NCBI RefSeq assembly: GCF_900104955.1
Contig: NZ_FNSI01000001.1
Location: 5,242,001-5,306,000 of the forward strand
Direction of reading: 5' to 3'
DNA length: 64,000 nt
DNA from: Beijerinckia sp. 28-YEA-48
Lineage (GTDB): Bacteria; Pseudomonadota; Alphaproteobacteria; Rhizobiales; Beijerinckiaceae
Shown: one piece after another, positions 1-9,471 of the stretch
Numbering within the stretch: position 1 is the stretch's first letter
Layout of the letters: every line of letters starts with the position of its first letter
Notes under the pieces: model-generated
Database searches by the model: none
What the model saw: the letters and a program-made list of their open reading frames with translations, nothing else
What the model was told of the DNA's origin: nothing
Position numbers and translations under genes: made by a program

Positions 1-1
1 G

Positions 2-1018
2 CAGAGGCAAGGGCCCGCGTCCGAAACGGAGAAACCGCGTGGCGAGGTGAAGGATCCCAAGAGTGCGCCCGATGTGAAAGAGCAGGCGGCTGCCCGGCCA
101 GGGGGTGGGGCAGCCAGTGCTGCTCAGAGCGCCTTGAAACCGGGAGCTATCAACGAAAGCGCTCTCTTCCGCGATCCCTATGCCGTCCTGTCCGAAATCG
201 CAGCATCGAGCGAAGAAGGCGGATTGAAAAAGGAAACACGGGAGCGGCCGCCCGAGGCGAACACCGGGCGACTGGGGCTCAATGCTGCCGATAAGTTCCG
301 CGATCCGTTCGAGCCGGTGGTTCCGGTTCTGCGCAGTCAGGCGCTGGATACGTCCAGCGCCAATCAGATTGCGAATACGCTGGATACGTCGGCTCAGCCG
401 CCGCGGTCGATCGCAGGCGTGGGGAGCGTTCCAGTCAATGCGGGCAGCCCTCCCCAAGATAGGGCCCAAGATCGGCCGCAAGATAAGCCGCAAGACAGAT
501 CATTAGACAAAGCTGCATCGGGCGCGTCGGACGAGGCGACAGGGGTGAGTGGTGACCAAGCCGCTAAACTGAAGGTGCTGCTCGATCAGGCGCTCAGGGA
601 TGAGGTGGGTGTCAAAAAATCACCGCGTATCGAACTCAAGACAACGCAGGAAGGGACTTTGATCAGCCTGACCGACGATCTTGAGTTCGGCATGTTCAAG
701 ATCGGATCGGCGGAACCGGATCCAAAGACCATTCGCGTGATGGCCAAGATCGGCAATATCTTGAAGTCTGTTCCAGGCTCCGTGGTTGTGCGCGGTCATA
801 CGGATTCACGCTCGTATCGAACCGCGTCCGGCGATAATTGGCGCCTGTCGTCTTCCCGGGCGCAAATGGCGTTCTACATGCTGGTGCGGGGTGGGTTTGA
901 CGAGAAGCGCTTCGACCGAGTCGAAGGACATGCTGATCGGCATCTGAAGAATGTCGCTTCGCCCTTTGCGGCGGAGAACCGGCGGATTGAAATTCTAGTC
1001 AGGAACGACAAGTCGTGA
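2..1018 (+). CDS. motB: Flagellar motor protein MotB, C-terminal part (5' end outside window)
   Basis: This is the stator protein that anchors the proton channel to peptidoglycan. The reading frame is open to the left edge, so the N-terminal membrane helix and plug lie outside the window. A GTG at 47 is an internal codon, not a convincing start. The visible part is a long low-complexity periplasmic linker with DKPQD-like repeats around 460-510, followed by an OmpA-like domain at about 640-1010. That domain carries the peptidoglycan-binding pattern GHTDS and the ending NRRIEILV. The stop overlaps the motC start by four bases, so the two are translationally coupled. In rhizobia motB is separate from motA, and motA is found here at 20403. 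Identity rests on the OmpA domain plus the motC-fliK context. Confidence 0.9.
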   Translation, partial: QRQGPASETEKPRGEVKDPKSAPDVKEQAAARPGGGAASAAQSALKPGAINESALFRDPYAVLSEIAASSEEGGLKKETRERPPEANTGRLGLNAADKFRDPFEPVVPVLRSQALDTSSANQIANTLDTSAQPPRSIAGVGSVPVNAGSPPQDRAQDRPQDKPQDRSLDKAASGASDEATGVSGDQAAKLKVLLDQALRDEVGVKKSPRIELKTTQEGTLISLTDDLEFGMFKIGSAEPDPKTIRVMAKIGNILKSVPGSVVVRGHTDSRSYRTASGDNWRLSSSRAQMAFYMLVRGGFDEKRFDRVEGHADRHLKNVASPFAAENRRIEILVRNDKS

Positions 1019-2175
1019 GAGCCGCCGCGCTAGGGTTTGCCATATCGGTCTTCGCCCTGACGAGCGCCTCGGCGCAGGCGCCGCAGGGCCCGGAGCCGTT
1101 CCAGCTGATCCGATCACTGCAAATGATCCAGTCGCAGATCGCCGCCGGTAGTCAGGCGGCCTATCTGGCGCAACCCAGACTCATGACCCAGATTGCCGAC
1201 GACTTTTCGCGGGCGCCCGAGAGCGTCTGGCGGGAGGCGCGCAATGCACAGGCGGCGGCGACCTATCTTTTTAGTGGCGGATTGGCCCGCGTCATCAGGC
1301 CGCTCGTACAATCCAATGCGATCCAGGAGCCTGACCGGCCGCTGGTGATGGGCGCGCTCGCCTATGTCGAGGGGCGCGAACAGGAAGCGCTCTCGCTCTT
1401 GATGGGCATCGACGCCCGATCTGTCCGGCCAAGCCTTGGCGGGCAGCTCGCCCTGGTGCAAGCGGCTTTGATCGGGGCGAAAGATCCAGCTGCCGCAAGC
1501 GCGTTTCTGGATACGGCCCGCCTGTTGATGCCGGGGTCGCTCGTCGAGGAAGCAGCATTGCGCCGGCAGATCTTTATGACGGACGCCAATGTCGATCTCG
1601 ACAAATTCTTTCTGATGGCGCGGCAATATTTTCAGCGCTATCGCAATTCCGTCTATGCCTCCAACTACTGGCCACGTTTCAACAGCCTGCTGTCGCATTC
1701 GGCGCTGTCCACCAAAGCGGGGGATTTCGAGAAGATCGAAACCTTCCTCACGGGCTTCAAACCGAACGAGCAGAGCGATCTCTATCTGAACATGGCCCGT
1801 TCCGCGATCCAGCGTGGAAACGCCAGAATTGCGCAACGCGCCGCGCATAATGCGAGGAAATTGTCCGAGACCGGAAGCGTTGAGGCGATCAGGGCCGATC
1901 TTTATGAGGGTGCGGCGATGATCGCGGGCAATCATATTGCGGCGGGCTTGGAAAAACTGGAGTCGTTGCCGGAGAAGACTCTCTCCAATGAAGAGAGAGA
2001 GCTTGGGATGGCGGCGAAGTCGCTGGCGATGAAGTTGCGCGCGCCTCCCACGCCGGTGTCGGCATCGGCGGAAAGCCTTGCGCAGACGCCCGTTTCGCTA
2101 CCGCCCAGCATCCTGGTCGCGCAACAAGCGATGGCCGAGACAGACAAGTTTTTAAGCAGGAATGCGCAGCAATGA
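1015..2175 (+). CDS. motC: Periplasmic motility protein MotC
   Basis: This 386-residue protein has an N-terminal signal peptide (hydrophobic stretch at residues 2-16 ending SASAQA). The rest is alanine-rich and helical, with TPR-like character. In Sinorhizobium meliloti MotC is a periplasmic partner of MotB needed for motor rotation; that role is transferred by family and position. The GTG start lies in a GTGA overlap with motB, and the stop overlaps the ATG of fliK, giving a tightly coupled motB-motC-fliK trio typical of Hyphomicrobiales. Confidence 0.88.
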   Translation: MRAAALGFAISVFALTSASAQAPQGPEPFQLIRSLQMIQSQIAAGSQAAYLAQPRLMTQIADDFSRAPESVWREARNAQAAATYLFSGGLARVIRPLVQSNAIQEPDRPLVMGALAYVEGREQEALSLLMGIDARSVRPSLGGQLALVQAALIGAKDPAAASAFLDTARLLMPGSLVEEAALRRQIFMTDANVDLDKFFLMARQYFQRYRNSVYASNYWPRFNSLLSHSALSTKAGDFEKIETFLTGFKPNEQSDLYLNMARSAIQRGNARIAQRAAHNARKLSETGSVEAIRADLYEGAAMIAGNHIAAGLEKLESLPEKTLSNEERELGMAAKSLAMKLRAPPTPVSASAESLAQTPVSLPPSILVAQQAMAETDKFLSRNAQQ

Positions 2176-3767
2176 AGGATCTGTCCATCGCCTCCTTTGC
2201 TCCGCAAGCGCCCTATGCGCAGCGCGATCGAGCTGCCGACACGCCGGCGGCGGGCGGCGAGAGCGGCTCTTTCGCCGAGATGGCGGAGCGACCGGAAAAG
2301 GGAAAAAGTGCCGGCCCGGATCAGAAGGCTGGGCGCATGGCTCTTTCGGCCCGGGACATTGCGATCGCTGGATTGGGCGGACGGCGCGATCAGCGTGAGG
2401 CGGCCTCTCCAGAAAATGATGCGCCGCTCGCCGCTGGCGAGGATGCGGCGCCCGTCATCGCAACCAAGAGCGATCCCGTCGCTCTGCTCATGGATTTTGC
2501 CGCCGCACCAGTTCCAGCGGTCGTAACGTCTCATTCCACGTCAGGCAATCAACGAAGCGGGCAAGCTTCGGGACAGGAAAGCGCCGCCATGACGGATCTG
2601 CCCATCGTCTCCGTTGCCGTGCCCTACGTGCAGCGCGATCGAACGACCGATGCGCCAACGATAGTTCAGGAGGGGCGCGAGATCGGCTCCTATGCCGAGT
2701 TGGATCTGAAGGCCGAGCGCTCGGCGCTTTCGGCCCAGGAGATCGTCAACGCCGGACGGCGAGATCTGCGTGACGCGGGTGCCACGGAGCCGGAGGGGGC
2801 ACCGAAAGTGGCTGGTCAGGATGCTGTGCCCGTCGTTGAAGCGCAGAGTGATCCGGTTGCTCTGCTCCTGGGTCTCGCCATCGCGCCACTTCCCGTTGCC
2901 GCGCCACCCCGTGTCTCGTCGGCACCAGCCTCGTCATCGCGAGCCCCTTCGTTCCAAGCCTCATCGTCCCAAGCGCTGCCATCGCAAGCCGCATCGCTCC
3001 AAGCTTTGTCATCTCAAATCGTGTCACCCTCCAACGCTGTGCCGCCGCCGGATGCTCAAACCGTGGCGACGCTCAACCCGGTGGACCAGGGGGCGCGTGA
3101 ACGGCAGCGTCCGGAGCGTGATGTTTTCGCACGTGATGCTTTTGCGACTGTCGGTGCGCAAGGGCTGGGGGCGGGATTGAAGGCCAGCGAGATCGTCGAG
3201 GTGGACAGCACGTCGCATTTCGCGCCGCCTGGATCTCCGTTGCAGCAGGTGGCCGCGGCCGTGCGCGACAGTCTTGGCGCGGCGCCGGGCGCGCCTGTCA
3301 GGGCGGGACCAGATGCAGTTATCGCGCGAGAATTCGCGCCGACGTTGCAGGTGTTGAATCTGAAGTTGCAGCCGGAATCCCTTGGCAATGTGGCGGTTCA
3401 CATGCGTCTGTCGGGCGAGACGCTGACCATGCACATCAAGGTCTCCGACGCCGCAACGCTGGCGTCTTTCCAGTCAGGTTCGAACAAGTTGGAAGACCTG
3501 CTGAAATCGTCTGGATACCAAGTGGATAAAGTGACGATCGTGGCGGCCCCGGCCCCCGCCGACTCTGCGTCGTCAGCTGATGCCGGCGCGCGACGCGATG
3601 GGAATCCTTCGACCATGACGCCGTCGGGTGATCAATCACATGACCGCAACGGGCAGGCGCGGGAAGGACATAGAGGCGGGGGACGGCAGGACGAGTTTAA
3701 GGGAAATGGTGGTCAATCGCATGAAACTTCGGGCCCTCGCACCACTCGCGCTGGCGTTTATCTGTAG
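2172..3767 (+). CDS. fliK: Flagellar hook-length control protein FliK (formerly MotD)
   Basis: This 531-residue protein is secreted through the flagellar export gate, measures hook length and switches substrate class. The conserved C-terminal Flg_hook domain lies at about residues 385-460 (LQPESLGNV, VHMRLSGETL), followed by a low-complexity hydrophilic tail. The N-terminal half is unusual. Residues about 1-120 and 140-245 are diverged copies of one another, each starting with M-x-D-L-x-I-x-S and passing through QRD, LSA and SDPVALL. They are followed by a Ser/Ala/Gln-rich stretch at about 2920-3030. Rhizobial MotD was reassigned as FliK because of this domain. The start overlaps the motC stop (ATGA). 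Confidence 0.9.
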   Translation: MKDLSIASFAPQAPYAQRDRAADTPAAGGESGSFAEMAERPEKGKSAGPDQKAGRMALSARDIAIAGLGGRRDQREAASPENDAPLAAGEDAAPVIATKSDPVALLMDFAAAPVPAVVTSHSTSGNQRSGQASGQESAAMTDLPIVSVAVPYVQRDRTTDAPTIVQEGREIGSYAELDLKAERSALSAQEIVNAGRRDLRDAGATEPEGAPKVAGQDAVPVVEAQSDPVALLLGLAIAPLPVAAPPRVSSAPASSSRAPSFQASSSQALPSQAASLQALSSQIVSPSNAVPPPDAQTVATLNPVDQGARERQRPERDVFARDAFATVGAQGLGAGLKASEIVEVDSTSHFAPPGSPLQQVAAAVRDSLGAAPGAPVRAGPDAVIAREFAPTLQVLNLKLQPESLGNVAVHMRLSGETLTMHIKVSDAATLASFQSGSNKLEDLLKSSGYQVDKVTIVAAPAPADSASSADAGARRDGNPSTMTPSGDQSHDRNGQAREGHRGGGRQDEFKGNGGQSHETSGPRTTRAGVYL

Positions 3768-4299
3768 TTCGGCTGTGGCTGCACCTATGCAAACAAGCGC
3801 GCCGGCGACCGCCGCGACCTGCGAACGAGAAATGCTGCGCGCCTCGCAAAAGTACAAGGTGCCGCTGGCTGTTCTCTATGCCGTCGGGCTGACGGAGACG
3901 GGCAAGAAAGGTTCCATGCAACCCTATGCGATGAATGTCGACGGCAAGGCGGTGTTCTCGCGGGATATGGCGGAAGCGCAACGCAAGTTCGAAAGCTTCC
4001 GGACCAGCGGCGCGAAATTCATCGACGTCGGCTGCATGCAGATCAACCACCGCTTTCACGGCAAACAGTTCCGATCCTTGGCGCATATGTTCAACCCGTC
4101 GGACAATGTGGAGTACGCGGCGCGCTTTCTCGTTGAACTGAAGTCGCGCGAACAAACCTGGACGATGGCGGTGGCGCGTTACAATGCCGGGCCGAATAAC
4201 AATCCGGCGCAGAAGCGTTATGTGTGCGCGGTCATCGCCAACATGGTCGTCAGCGGTTTTGGCACGTGGACGCCGGCCGCGAAAAACTTTTGCGCCTAA
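3721..4299 (+). CDS. Lytic transglycosylase (SLT domain), flagellar-locus type
   Basis: This secreted muramidase-like protein probably opens peptidoglycan for rod or hook assembly. It has a signal peptide (MKLRALAPLALAF, cleavage near SAVAA). The SLT fold follows, with the likely catalytic Glu in LTETG, the conserved MQINH box and the RYNAGP motif near the C terminus. The chosen ATG gives a clean signal peptide; an ATG at 3706 or GTG at 3709 are alternatives closer to the AAGGGA at 3699. The gene begins inside the 3' end of fliK in another frame. A transglycosylase at this position is common in rhizobial flagellar loci. Confidence 0.85.
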   Translation: MKLRALAPLALAFICSSAVAAPMQTSAPATAATCEREMLRASQKYKVPLAVLYAVGLTETGKKGSMQPYAMNVDGKAVFSRDMAEAQRKFESFRTSGAKFIDVGCMQINHRFHGKQFRSLAHMFNPSDNVEYAARFLVELKSREQTWTMAVARYNAGPNNNPAQKRYVCAVIANMVVSGFGTWTPAAKNFCA

Positions 4300-4435
4300 G
4301 CGAGGCGCTATTGTCGAGAAGCATAAACGGTTGCGGATGAAAAAGGCTTCAAAATTGAACGCCCTAGCGAGTCTGGGTCAGCCTCGCGCAAGCCGAAACC
4401 GGTCCAATAACACAGCTTGATCAGGAGCCTGCGAC

Positions 4436-5686
4436 ATGAGCCTATTTGGAACAATGCGGACCAGCATCTCTGGTATGGACGCGCAATCGACCCGCATGAG
4501 CACGGTTGCCGACAACATCGCCAATGTCAGTACGACTGGTTACAAGCGGGCGTCGACCGAATTTGAAACGGTCATGGGCAGCAACAACGTCAAAAGCTAT
4601 ACGTCGGGCGGCGTGTCCAGTCTTGTTCGCTACAACATAACCGAACAAGGGACATTGCAAGGCACGACGAGCACGACCGATCTTGCCATCCGTGGCGAAG
4701 GGTTCTTCCTTGTGTCCAAGGACGGTGGTCCGCCCTATCTCACCCGCGCCGGATCCTTCGTGCCGAACGCCGCTGGCAATCTGGTCAATACCGCCGGCTA
4801 TTCCCTGATGGGCTACGATCTTTCCACCCCGGGCGCCTCTGGCTCGAACGGGCTTTCCGGCCTGACTAAGATCTCCCTCAATCAGAACGCGCTCGTCGCC
4901 AGCCCGACGACCGCTGGCAACATCTCGGCCAATCTTCCCTCCACCGCCACGGCGGTAGACCCCACTAAGCTGCCGTCGGAGAATGCGGCGAACTCGACAT
5001 TCACCAGCAAGACCTCGCGGGTTGTCTATGACAATCTCGGCGGCAAGGTGGAGCTGGACGTCTATTTCTCCAAGACAGCTGACAACACCTGGGAAGTGTC
5101 CGTCTTCAACAAGGCCGATGCGGCGCCGGGCGGTGGTTTCCCCTATTCGTCGGCGGCGCTGGCGACGGACACGCTGGATTTCAGTCCCACCAATGGTTCT
5201 GTGGTGAGCGGTTCTCCCGTGTCGATTGCCATCCCCGGGGGGCAAACGATGTCGCTGGATCTGAGCAAGTCGACGCAGCTGGCTTCAGCGTTTGCCATCA
5301 GCAACGCGACGGAGAACGGCAACGCGCCGAGCGCTCTCGATCATATCGAGATCGATAGCGATGGGATTCTGTCCTGCGTCTATCAGGACGGTACGCGCGT
5401 GCCGAAATTCCTTATTCCTCTGGCCAATGTCGCAAGCCCCGACAATCTGCGGCCGGTCGACGGCAATGCCTTCGCGGATACCTCTGCGTCCGGATCGATC
5501 CTGATCGGCAATGCCCGGCAGGGATCACTCGGCTCCATCAACTCGTCCACACTCGAAAATTCGCGGGTCGATCTGGGCTCCGAACTGACGACGATGATCG
5601 AGGCGCAGCGGTCCTACGCGGCGAATTCGAAAGTCTTTCAGGGTGCGTCCGAGATGATGGACGTGCTGATGAATCTGAAGGCGTGA
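4436..5686 (+). CDS. flgE: Flagellar hook protein FlgE
   Basis: This is the 416-residue structural subunit of the hook. The N-terminal rod-type motif (ISGMDAQ, DNIANVSTTGYKR) and C-terminal segment (SELTTMIEAQRSYAANSKV) are diagnostic of the rod/hook axial family. The central region is the variable hook body. A ribosome site (AGGAG) lies about 12 bases before the ATG. It is the first gene of flgE-flgK-flgL-flaF-flbT-flgD-fliQ. The 136 bases upstream may carry its promoter, but I see no clear hexamers. Confidence 0.96.
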   Translation: MSLFGTMRTSISGMDAQSTRMSTVADNIANVSTTGYKRASTEFETVMGSNNVKSYTSGGVSSLVRYNITEQGTLQGTTSTTDLAIRGEGFFLVSKDGGPPYLTRAGSFVPNAAGNLVNTAGYSLMGYDLSTPGASGSNGLSGLTKISLNQNALVASPTTAGNISANLPSTATAVDPTKLPSENAANSTFTSKTSRVVYDNLGGKVELDVYFSKTADNTWEVSVFNKADAAPGGGFPYSSAALATDTLDFSPTNGSVVSGSPVSIAIPGGQTMSLDLSKSTQLASAFAISNATENGNAPSALDHIEIDSDGILSCVYQDGTRVPKFLIPLANVASPDNLRPVDGNAFADTSASGSILIGNARQGSLGSINSSTLENSRVDLGSELTTMIEAQRSYAANSKVFQGASEMMDVLMNLKA

Positions 5687-5715
5687 TCTCTTACTTAGTG
5701 AATTGAGGATATGAG

Positions 5716-7185
5716 ATGACGCTCACCGGTGCGCTCAACACCGCTAAATCATCGCTGGCCAACGCCAGCACCCAGATGAACGTGACCTCGCGAAACATCG
5801 CGGGAGCCAACGATTCATCCTATTCGCGAAAGACGGTTGGGATCGTCGGCAATCTCGACGGGGGCTATCTCACGTCGATCACGCGCGCGACGAATTTGGC
5901 CTTGCAGACCAAGGCGCTGGGGGCGACCTCCGGCGCTGCGGCCAGTGCTGCCTTGTCCGCCGGGCTTGATCAGATTTCGCAAACGATCGGAACGTCCTCG
6001 GACGGTACGTCCGTGTCGTCTCGAATCGCCAGTCTGAATTCGGCGCTGCTGACCGCCGCAGGGAGCCCGAACAATCCAAGTTCCCTGCAGGATGCGGTGC
6101 GTGCGGCGCAGGATCTGGCGGCCGCTCTGAACGACGCCACCACCACCGTTCAAGGAATCCGCAAGCAGGCGGATTCCGAAATGGCGACTTCGGTGTCGTC
6201 GATCAACGATCTGCTGGCGCAGTTCAAGAACGTCAACGATGCGATCGTCAGGGGCAGCTCATCCAATGCGGATATCACTGACCAGCTCGATGCGCGCGAC
6301 CGAATTCTAACGTCGCTTTCGAAGGAAATCGGCATATCCGTCGTGTCGGCGCCAGACAACGGAATGGCGATCTATACGGATAGCGGGGTGACCTTGTTCG
6401 ACAAGGAGCCGCGCCAGGTCACGTTTCAGCCGACGGCCGCATTCTCGGCGGGGACGACTGGCGCCGCCGTGATGATCGATGGTGTCGATGTCACGTCGAA
6501 ATCCTCCAATATGGGCATCAAGTCCGGCAATCTGTTCGGTCTTGCGCAGTTGCGTGATGACGTCAGTGTCCAATACCAGAAGCAATTGGACGAGACGGCG
6601 CGTGGGCTGATCAATGCCTTTGCCGAAAGCAACCAGTCGTCGGCGGGTGGTCCGGACAAGCCAGGTTTGTTCACCTGGTCCGGCGCGCCCGGAATGCCGC
6701 CGGGCTCGGTCACCGATGGTCTGGCTGCAAACATCAGCATCTCCGCCAGTGTCGATCCCGCGCGAGGTGGCAATCTGAATCTGCTTCGCGATGGCGGCAT
6801 TTCGGATCCGGGCAATCCTGCTTATGTTTACAACAGCTCTGGCGGGGCGAGCTATTCCGGGCGTCTGCAGGGGCTTGTCGATAAGCTGTCGGCCAACCAG
6901 AATTTCGATCCTGCCTCGGGCATAGGGACTTCCGCCAGCGTATCGACCTTTGCAACATCGTCGGCGGCATGGCTCGCGGGCACCCGAAAGGCAGCGTCCG
7001 ACAGGTCCGATCAGCAGAGCACGATTCGCGATAGCGCTACGCAAGCCCTGACGAGCGCCAACGGCGTCGATATGAACGATGAGCTGTCACGCATGCTCGA
7101 TATCGAACATTCCTACCAGGCTTCGTCGAAGCTGATATCGGCGATCGACCAAATGTTTGGCGTCTTATTTCAGGCGATAGGCTGA
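5716..7185 (+). CDS. flgK: Hook-associated protein 1 FlgK
   Basis: This 489-residue hook-filament junction protein has an N terminus of rod type (SLANASTQMNVTSRNIAGAN). Its C terminus ends in the coiled segment DELSRMLDIEHSYQASSKL, typical of FlgK. It is preceded by GAGGAT and followed at four bases by flgL, consistent with co-translation of the two junction proteins. Length is normal for alphaproteobacterial FlgK. Confidence 0.93.
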   Translation: MTLTGALNTAKSSLANASTQMNVTSRNIAGANDSSYSRKTVGIVGNLDGGYLTSITRATNLALQTKALGATSGAAASAALSAGLDQISQTIGTSSDGTSVSSRIASLNSALLTAAGSPNNPSSLQDAVRAAQDLAAALNDATTTVQGIRKQADSEMATSVSSINDLLAQFKNVNDAIVRGSSSNADITDQLDARDRILTSLSKEIGISVVSAPDNGMAIYTDSGVTLFDKEPRQVTFQPTAAFSAGTTGAAVMIDGVDVTSKSSNMGIKSGNLFGLAQLRDDVSVQYQKQLDETARGLINAFAESNQSSAGGPDKPGLFTWSGAPGMPPGSVTDGLAANISISASVDPARGGNLNLLRDGGISDPGNPAYVYNSSGGASYSGRLQGLVDKLSANQNFDPASGIGTSASVSTFATSSAAWLAGTRKAASDRSDQQSTIRDSATQALTSANGVDMNDELSRMLDIEHSYQASSKLISAIDQMFGVLFQAIG

Positions 7186-7189
7186 CATC

Positions 7190-8236
7190 ATGACTAACGG
7201 GATATCCGCTCTGGCCACCTCCGATGCCATGCGCATCGCGCTTCAGAAAATCCAGTTGCAATTGGCCAAGGGACAGAAGGAACTCGCTTCTGGGACCGTG
7301 GCGGATGAGGGACTGACGCTTGGCTCGCGTGTGGGGCAGGCGTTCTCACTGAACAACCAGCAGAGCCAGCTCAGCGCCATACAAGATACGAACAAGCTGG
7401 CTGCGACGCGAATGACTGCTCTGCAGACGTCGATGACGGCGCTTATGAAGAGCGCTCAGGATTTCAGCGGCCAGCTCATGGGAGCGCGCAGCAGCCCAGG
7501 GAATGCTTCGAACATCGCCGATCAGGCGAAGTCTATGTTGCAGAACCTTGAGGGGATCCTGAATACAAACATCAGTGGAGATTATATCTTCGCTGGCGAG
7601 AACACGGGCGTGAAGCCGATTGCGAGCTATTTCTCGAATCCTGCATCAACGGCTCAGCAGGCGATCGATGCCAGCTTTCAGGCGACGTTTGGGTTTCCGC
7701 AAAGCGATCCGCGCGTGCAGTCGATATCGCAAAGCGACATGCAGAACTTTCTCGACAATCAGTTCCAGTCGGCGTTCAGCGCTCAGAACTGGTCGGCGAC
7801 AACAAGTTCGGCATCCGACACAGCGATCAAAAGCCGCATATCGCCGAATGAAAGCGTCGATACGTCGGTGACGGCGAATGAGCCAGCCATGCGCAAGCTT
7901 GCGATGGCATACACCATGGTTGCCGGTCTTAACGTGGATAAGATGGGCAGCGGTGCCTATCAGGCGACCATGGATAAGGCGATCGCGATGATTGGTGAGG
8001 CCGTAACTGGGTTGACGGGGGCTCAAGCCAAAGTCGGGTACGCGCAACAGAGAGTGACCGCCGCAGACGATCGGATGACACTCCAGAGCAATATGTTTGA
8101 GAGCTCGTTGGGTGATCTGGTTGGCGTCGATTACAACGAAGTCTCGCTGAGAATTCAAAGTCTGACCACGCAGATGGAGATGGCGTATTCGATAACAGCG
8201 CGTGTTCAACAACTGTCGCTGCTGAAATATCTGTAG
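7190..8236 (+). CDS. flgL: Hook-associated protein 3 FlgL
   Basis: This 348-residue flagellin-like junction protein has a flagellin-type N-terminal helix (residues about 1-140) and a C-terminal helix ending QMEMAYSITARVQQLSLLKYL. The middle contains the GDYIFAGENT motif common to FlgL and flagellins. Its position directly after flgK and before flaF/flbT distinguishes it from a flagellin gene. Confidence 0.92.
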   Translation: MTNGISALATSDAMRIALQKIQLQLAKGQKELASGTVADEGLTLGSRVGQAFSLNNQQSQLSAIQDTNKLAATRMTALQTSMTALMKSAQDFSGQLMGARSSPGNASNIADQAKSMLQNLEGILNTNISGDYIFAGENTGVKPIASYFSNPASTAQQAIDASFQATFGFPQSDPRVQSISQSDMQNFLDNQFQSAFSAQNWSATTSSASDTAIKSRISPNESVDTSVTANEPAMRKLAMAYTMVAGLNVDKMGSGAYQATMDKAIAMIGEAVTGLTGAQAKVGYAQQRVTAADDRMTLQSNMFESSLGDLVGVDYNEVSLRIQSLTTQMEMAYSITARVQQLSLLKYL

Positions 8237-8266
8237 TGGAATGTCTGTAGCGATCCGGGAGCGGGC

Positions 8267-8614
8267 ATGTATCAGTTTCTCTATTCCGAAGTTCTTGACG
8301 ATGGCCAAGATGAGGCCAGACGTCGCGAGCGTGAGGCTTTTGATCATGCGTTGAAGCTGCTTCGTGCTGCGGAAGAAAATGGCGTCGGCTCCATCGAGAC
8401 GGTGCACGCTCTGCATTTTCTGCAGATGTTCTGGTCCATTTTGATCAAGGATCTTTGTGGCTCCGAGAACGATCTGCCCAAGGATCTGCGCGCGGGTATT
8501 GTCTCGATCGGTCTTTGGATCGCGAAGGAAGTGGACGCGATCAGAAGCGGAAGCTCGACATCCCTCGCCGATCTGATCGAGATCAATCAGATCGTGCGCG
8601 ATGGGTTGAAATGA
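8267..8614 (+). CDS. flaF: Flagellar biosynthesis regulator FlaF
   Basis: This is a 115-residue cytoplasmic protein. In Caulobacter FlaF works with FlbT to coordinate flagellin production with hook assembly and is needed for flagellin secretion; the role here is by homology. Visible family features are the helical layout with LRAAE, the central FLQMFWSILIKDL and the SIGLWIAKEVD motif. A GGGAGCGGGC stretch sits before the ATG. The next gene is flbT, the usual partner. Confidence 0.92.
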   Translation: MYQFLYSEVLDDGQDEARRREREAFDHALKLLRAAEENGVGSIETVHALHFLQMFWSILIKDLCGSENDLPKDLRAGIVSIGLWIAKEVDAIRSGSSTSLADLIEINQIVRDGLK

Positions 8615-8621
8615 GGTCGTC

Positions 8622-9047
8622 ATGATCATTTCGTTGAAGCCGAACTCCAAGTTTTATCTCAATGGCGCGGTCGTTCAGGTCGATCGAAAGGTCAATGTTC
8701 AACTTATGAACGACGCGGTTTTCCTTCTCGACATTCATGTCTTGCAGGAAGCCGATGCGCGCACGCCGCTTCGTCAGCTCTATTTCGTGCTCCAGGCGGC
8801 CCTCATGGATCCGAAGACTGCACCGGTGGTCCACGGTCTACTGGCCTCCATGCTTCCCGCCCTGAACAATTCGTTCGAGAATGGTGAAGTTCTCGCCGGT
8901 CTCAAGACGGCAACGGCGCAGATCACGGCGGAGCGATATTTCGATGCGATGAAGACGATCCGCGGTTTGTTTCCGATCGAGGACGTCATTCTTCACCCGA
9001 AACCCATCGAGCCCATGGAACGCGTCGAAACGGTCAGCGCCGCGTAA
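8622..9047 (+). CDS. flbT: Flagellar biosynthesis repressor FlbT
   Basis: This 141-residue protein is the post-transcriptional regulator that in Caulobacter binds the flagellin mRNA leader and promotes its decay before hook completion. Characteristic elements are the start MIISLKPNSKFYLNGAV, the LLDIHVLQE segment and the central RQLYFVLQAALMDP. It is seven bases after flaF, so the two are co-translated. No flagellin target gene lies in this window. Confidence 0.94.
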   Translation: MIISLKPNSKFYLNGAVVQVDRKVNVQLMNDAVFLLDIHVLQEADARTPLRQLYFVLQAALMDPKTAPVVHGLLASMLPALNNSFENGEVLAGLKTATAQITAERYFDAMKTIRGLFPIEDVILHPKPIEPMERVETVSAA

Positions 9048-9072
9048 GAGCGCTTCAATCGGAGAAAGTCGA

Positions 9073-9471
9073 ATGCAGGTCAATTCCGCCACTCAGACGT
9101 CGGACACATCGACGACATCCACTGCGAAGGCGCAGCCGCCGACCGTGGACTACAACGCCTTTCTCACGCTTCTTGTGGCGCAGATGAAGAATCAGGATCC
9201 GACGAAGCCGACGGATTCGACCGAATTTCTGTCGCAGCTGGCGTCTTTCTCCAATGTCGAACAGACCGTGCAGATGAACTCGAAGCTGGGCGCTCTGCTG
9301 ACGAACTCGGCGCTTTCGCAGGCGGATGGAATCATCGGGCGAAAGCTGACGTCGGCCGATGGCGCCATCACCGGAACGGTGAGTTCGGTGACGCTGCAGT
9401 CCGGAGGACTGGTGGCGATCCTCGACAATGGTAACAAGCTGGCCGTCACCGACGGTGTGACGGTTAGTTAA
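9073..9471 (+). CDS. flgD: Flagellar hook cap protein FlgD (short rhizobial form)
   Basis: This is the scaffold for hook assembly. The conserved N-terminal FlgD domain is clear (FLTLLVAQMKNQDPTKP at about residues 24-40, then FLSQLASFSNVEQ). At 132 residues it is much shorter than enterobacterial FlgD (about 230) and lacks most of the C-terminal Ig/Tudor-like region. Short forms are usual in rhizobia, so this is not read as truncation. Its TAA is immediately followed by the fliQ ATG. Confidence 0.92.
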   Translation: MQVNSATQTSDTSTTSTAKAQPPTVDYNAFLTLLVAQMKNQDPTKPTDSTEFLSQLASFSNVEQTVQMNSKLGALLTNSALSQADGIIGRKLTSADGAITGTVSSVTLQSGGLVAILDNGNKLAVTDGVTVS

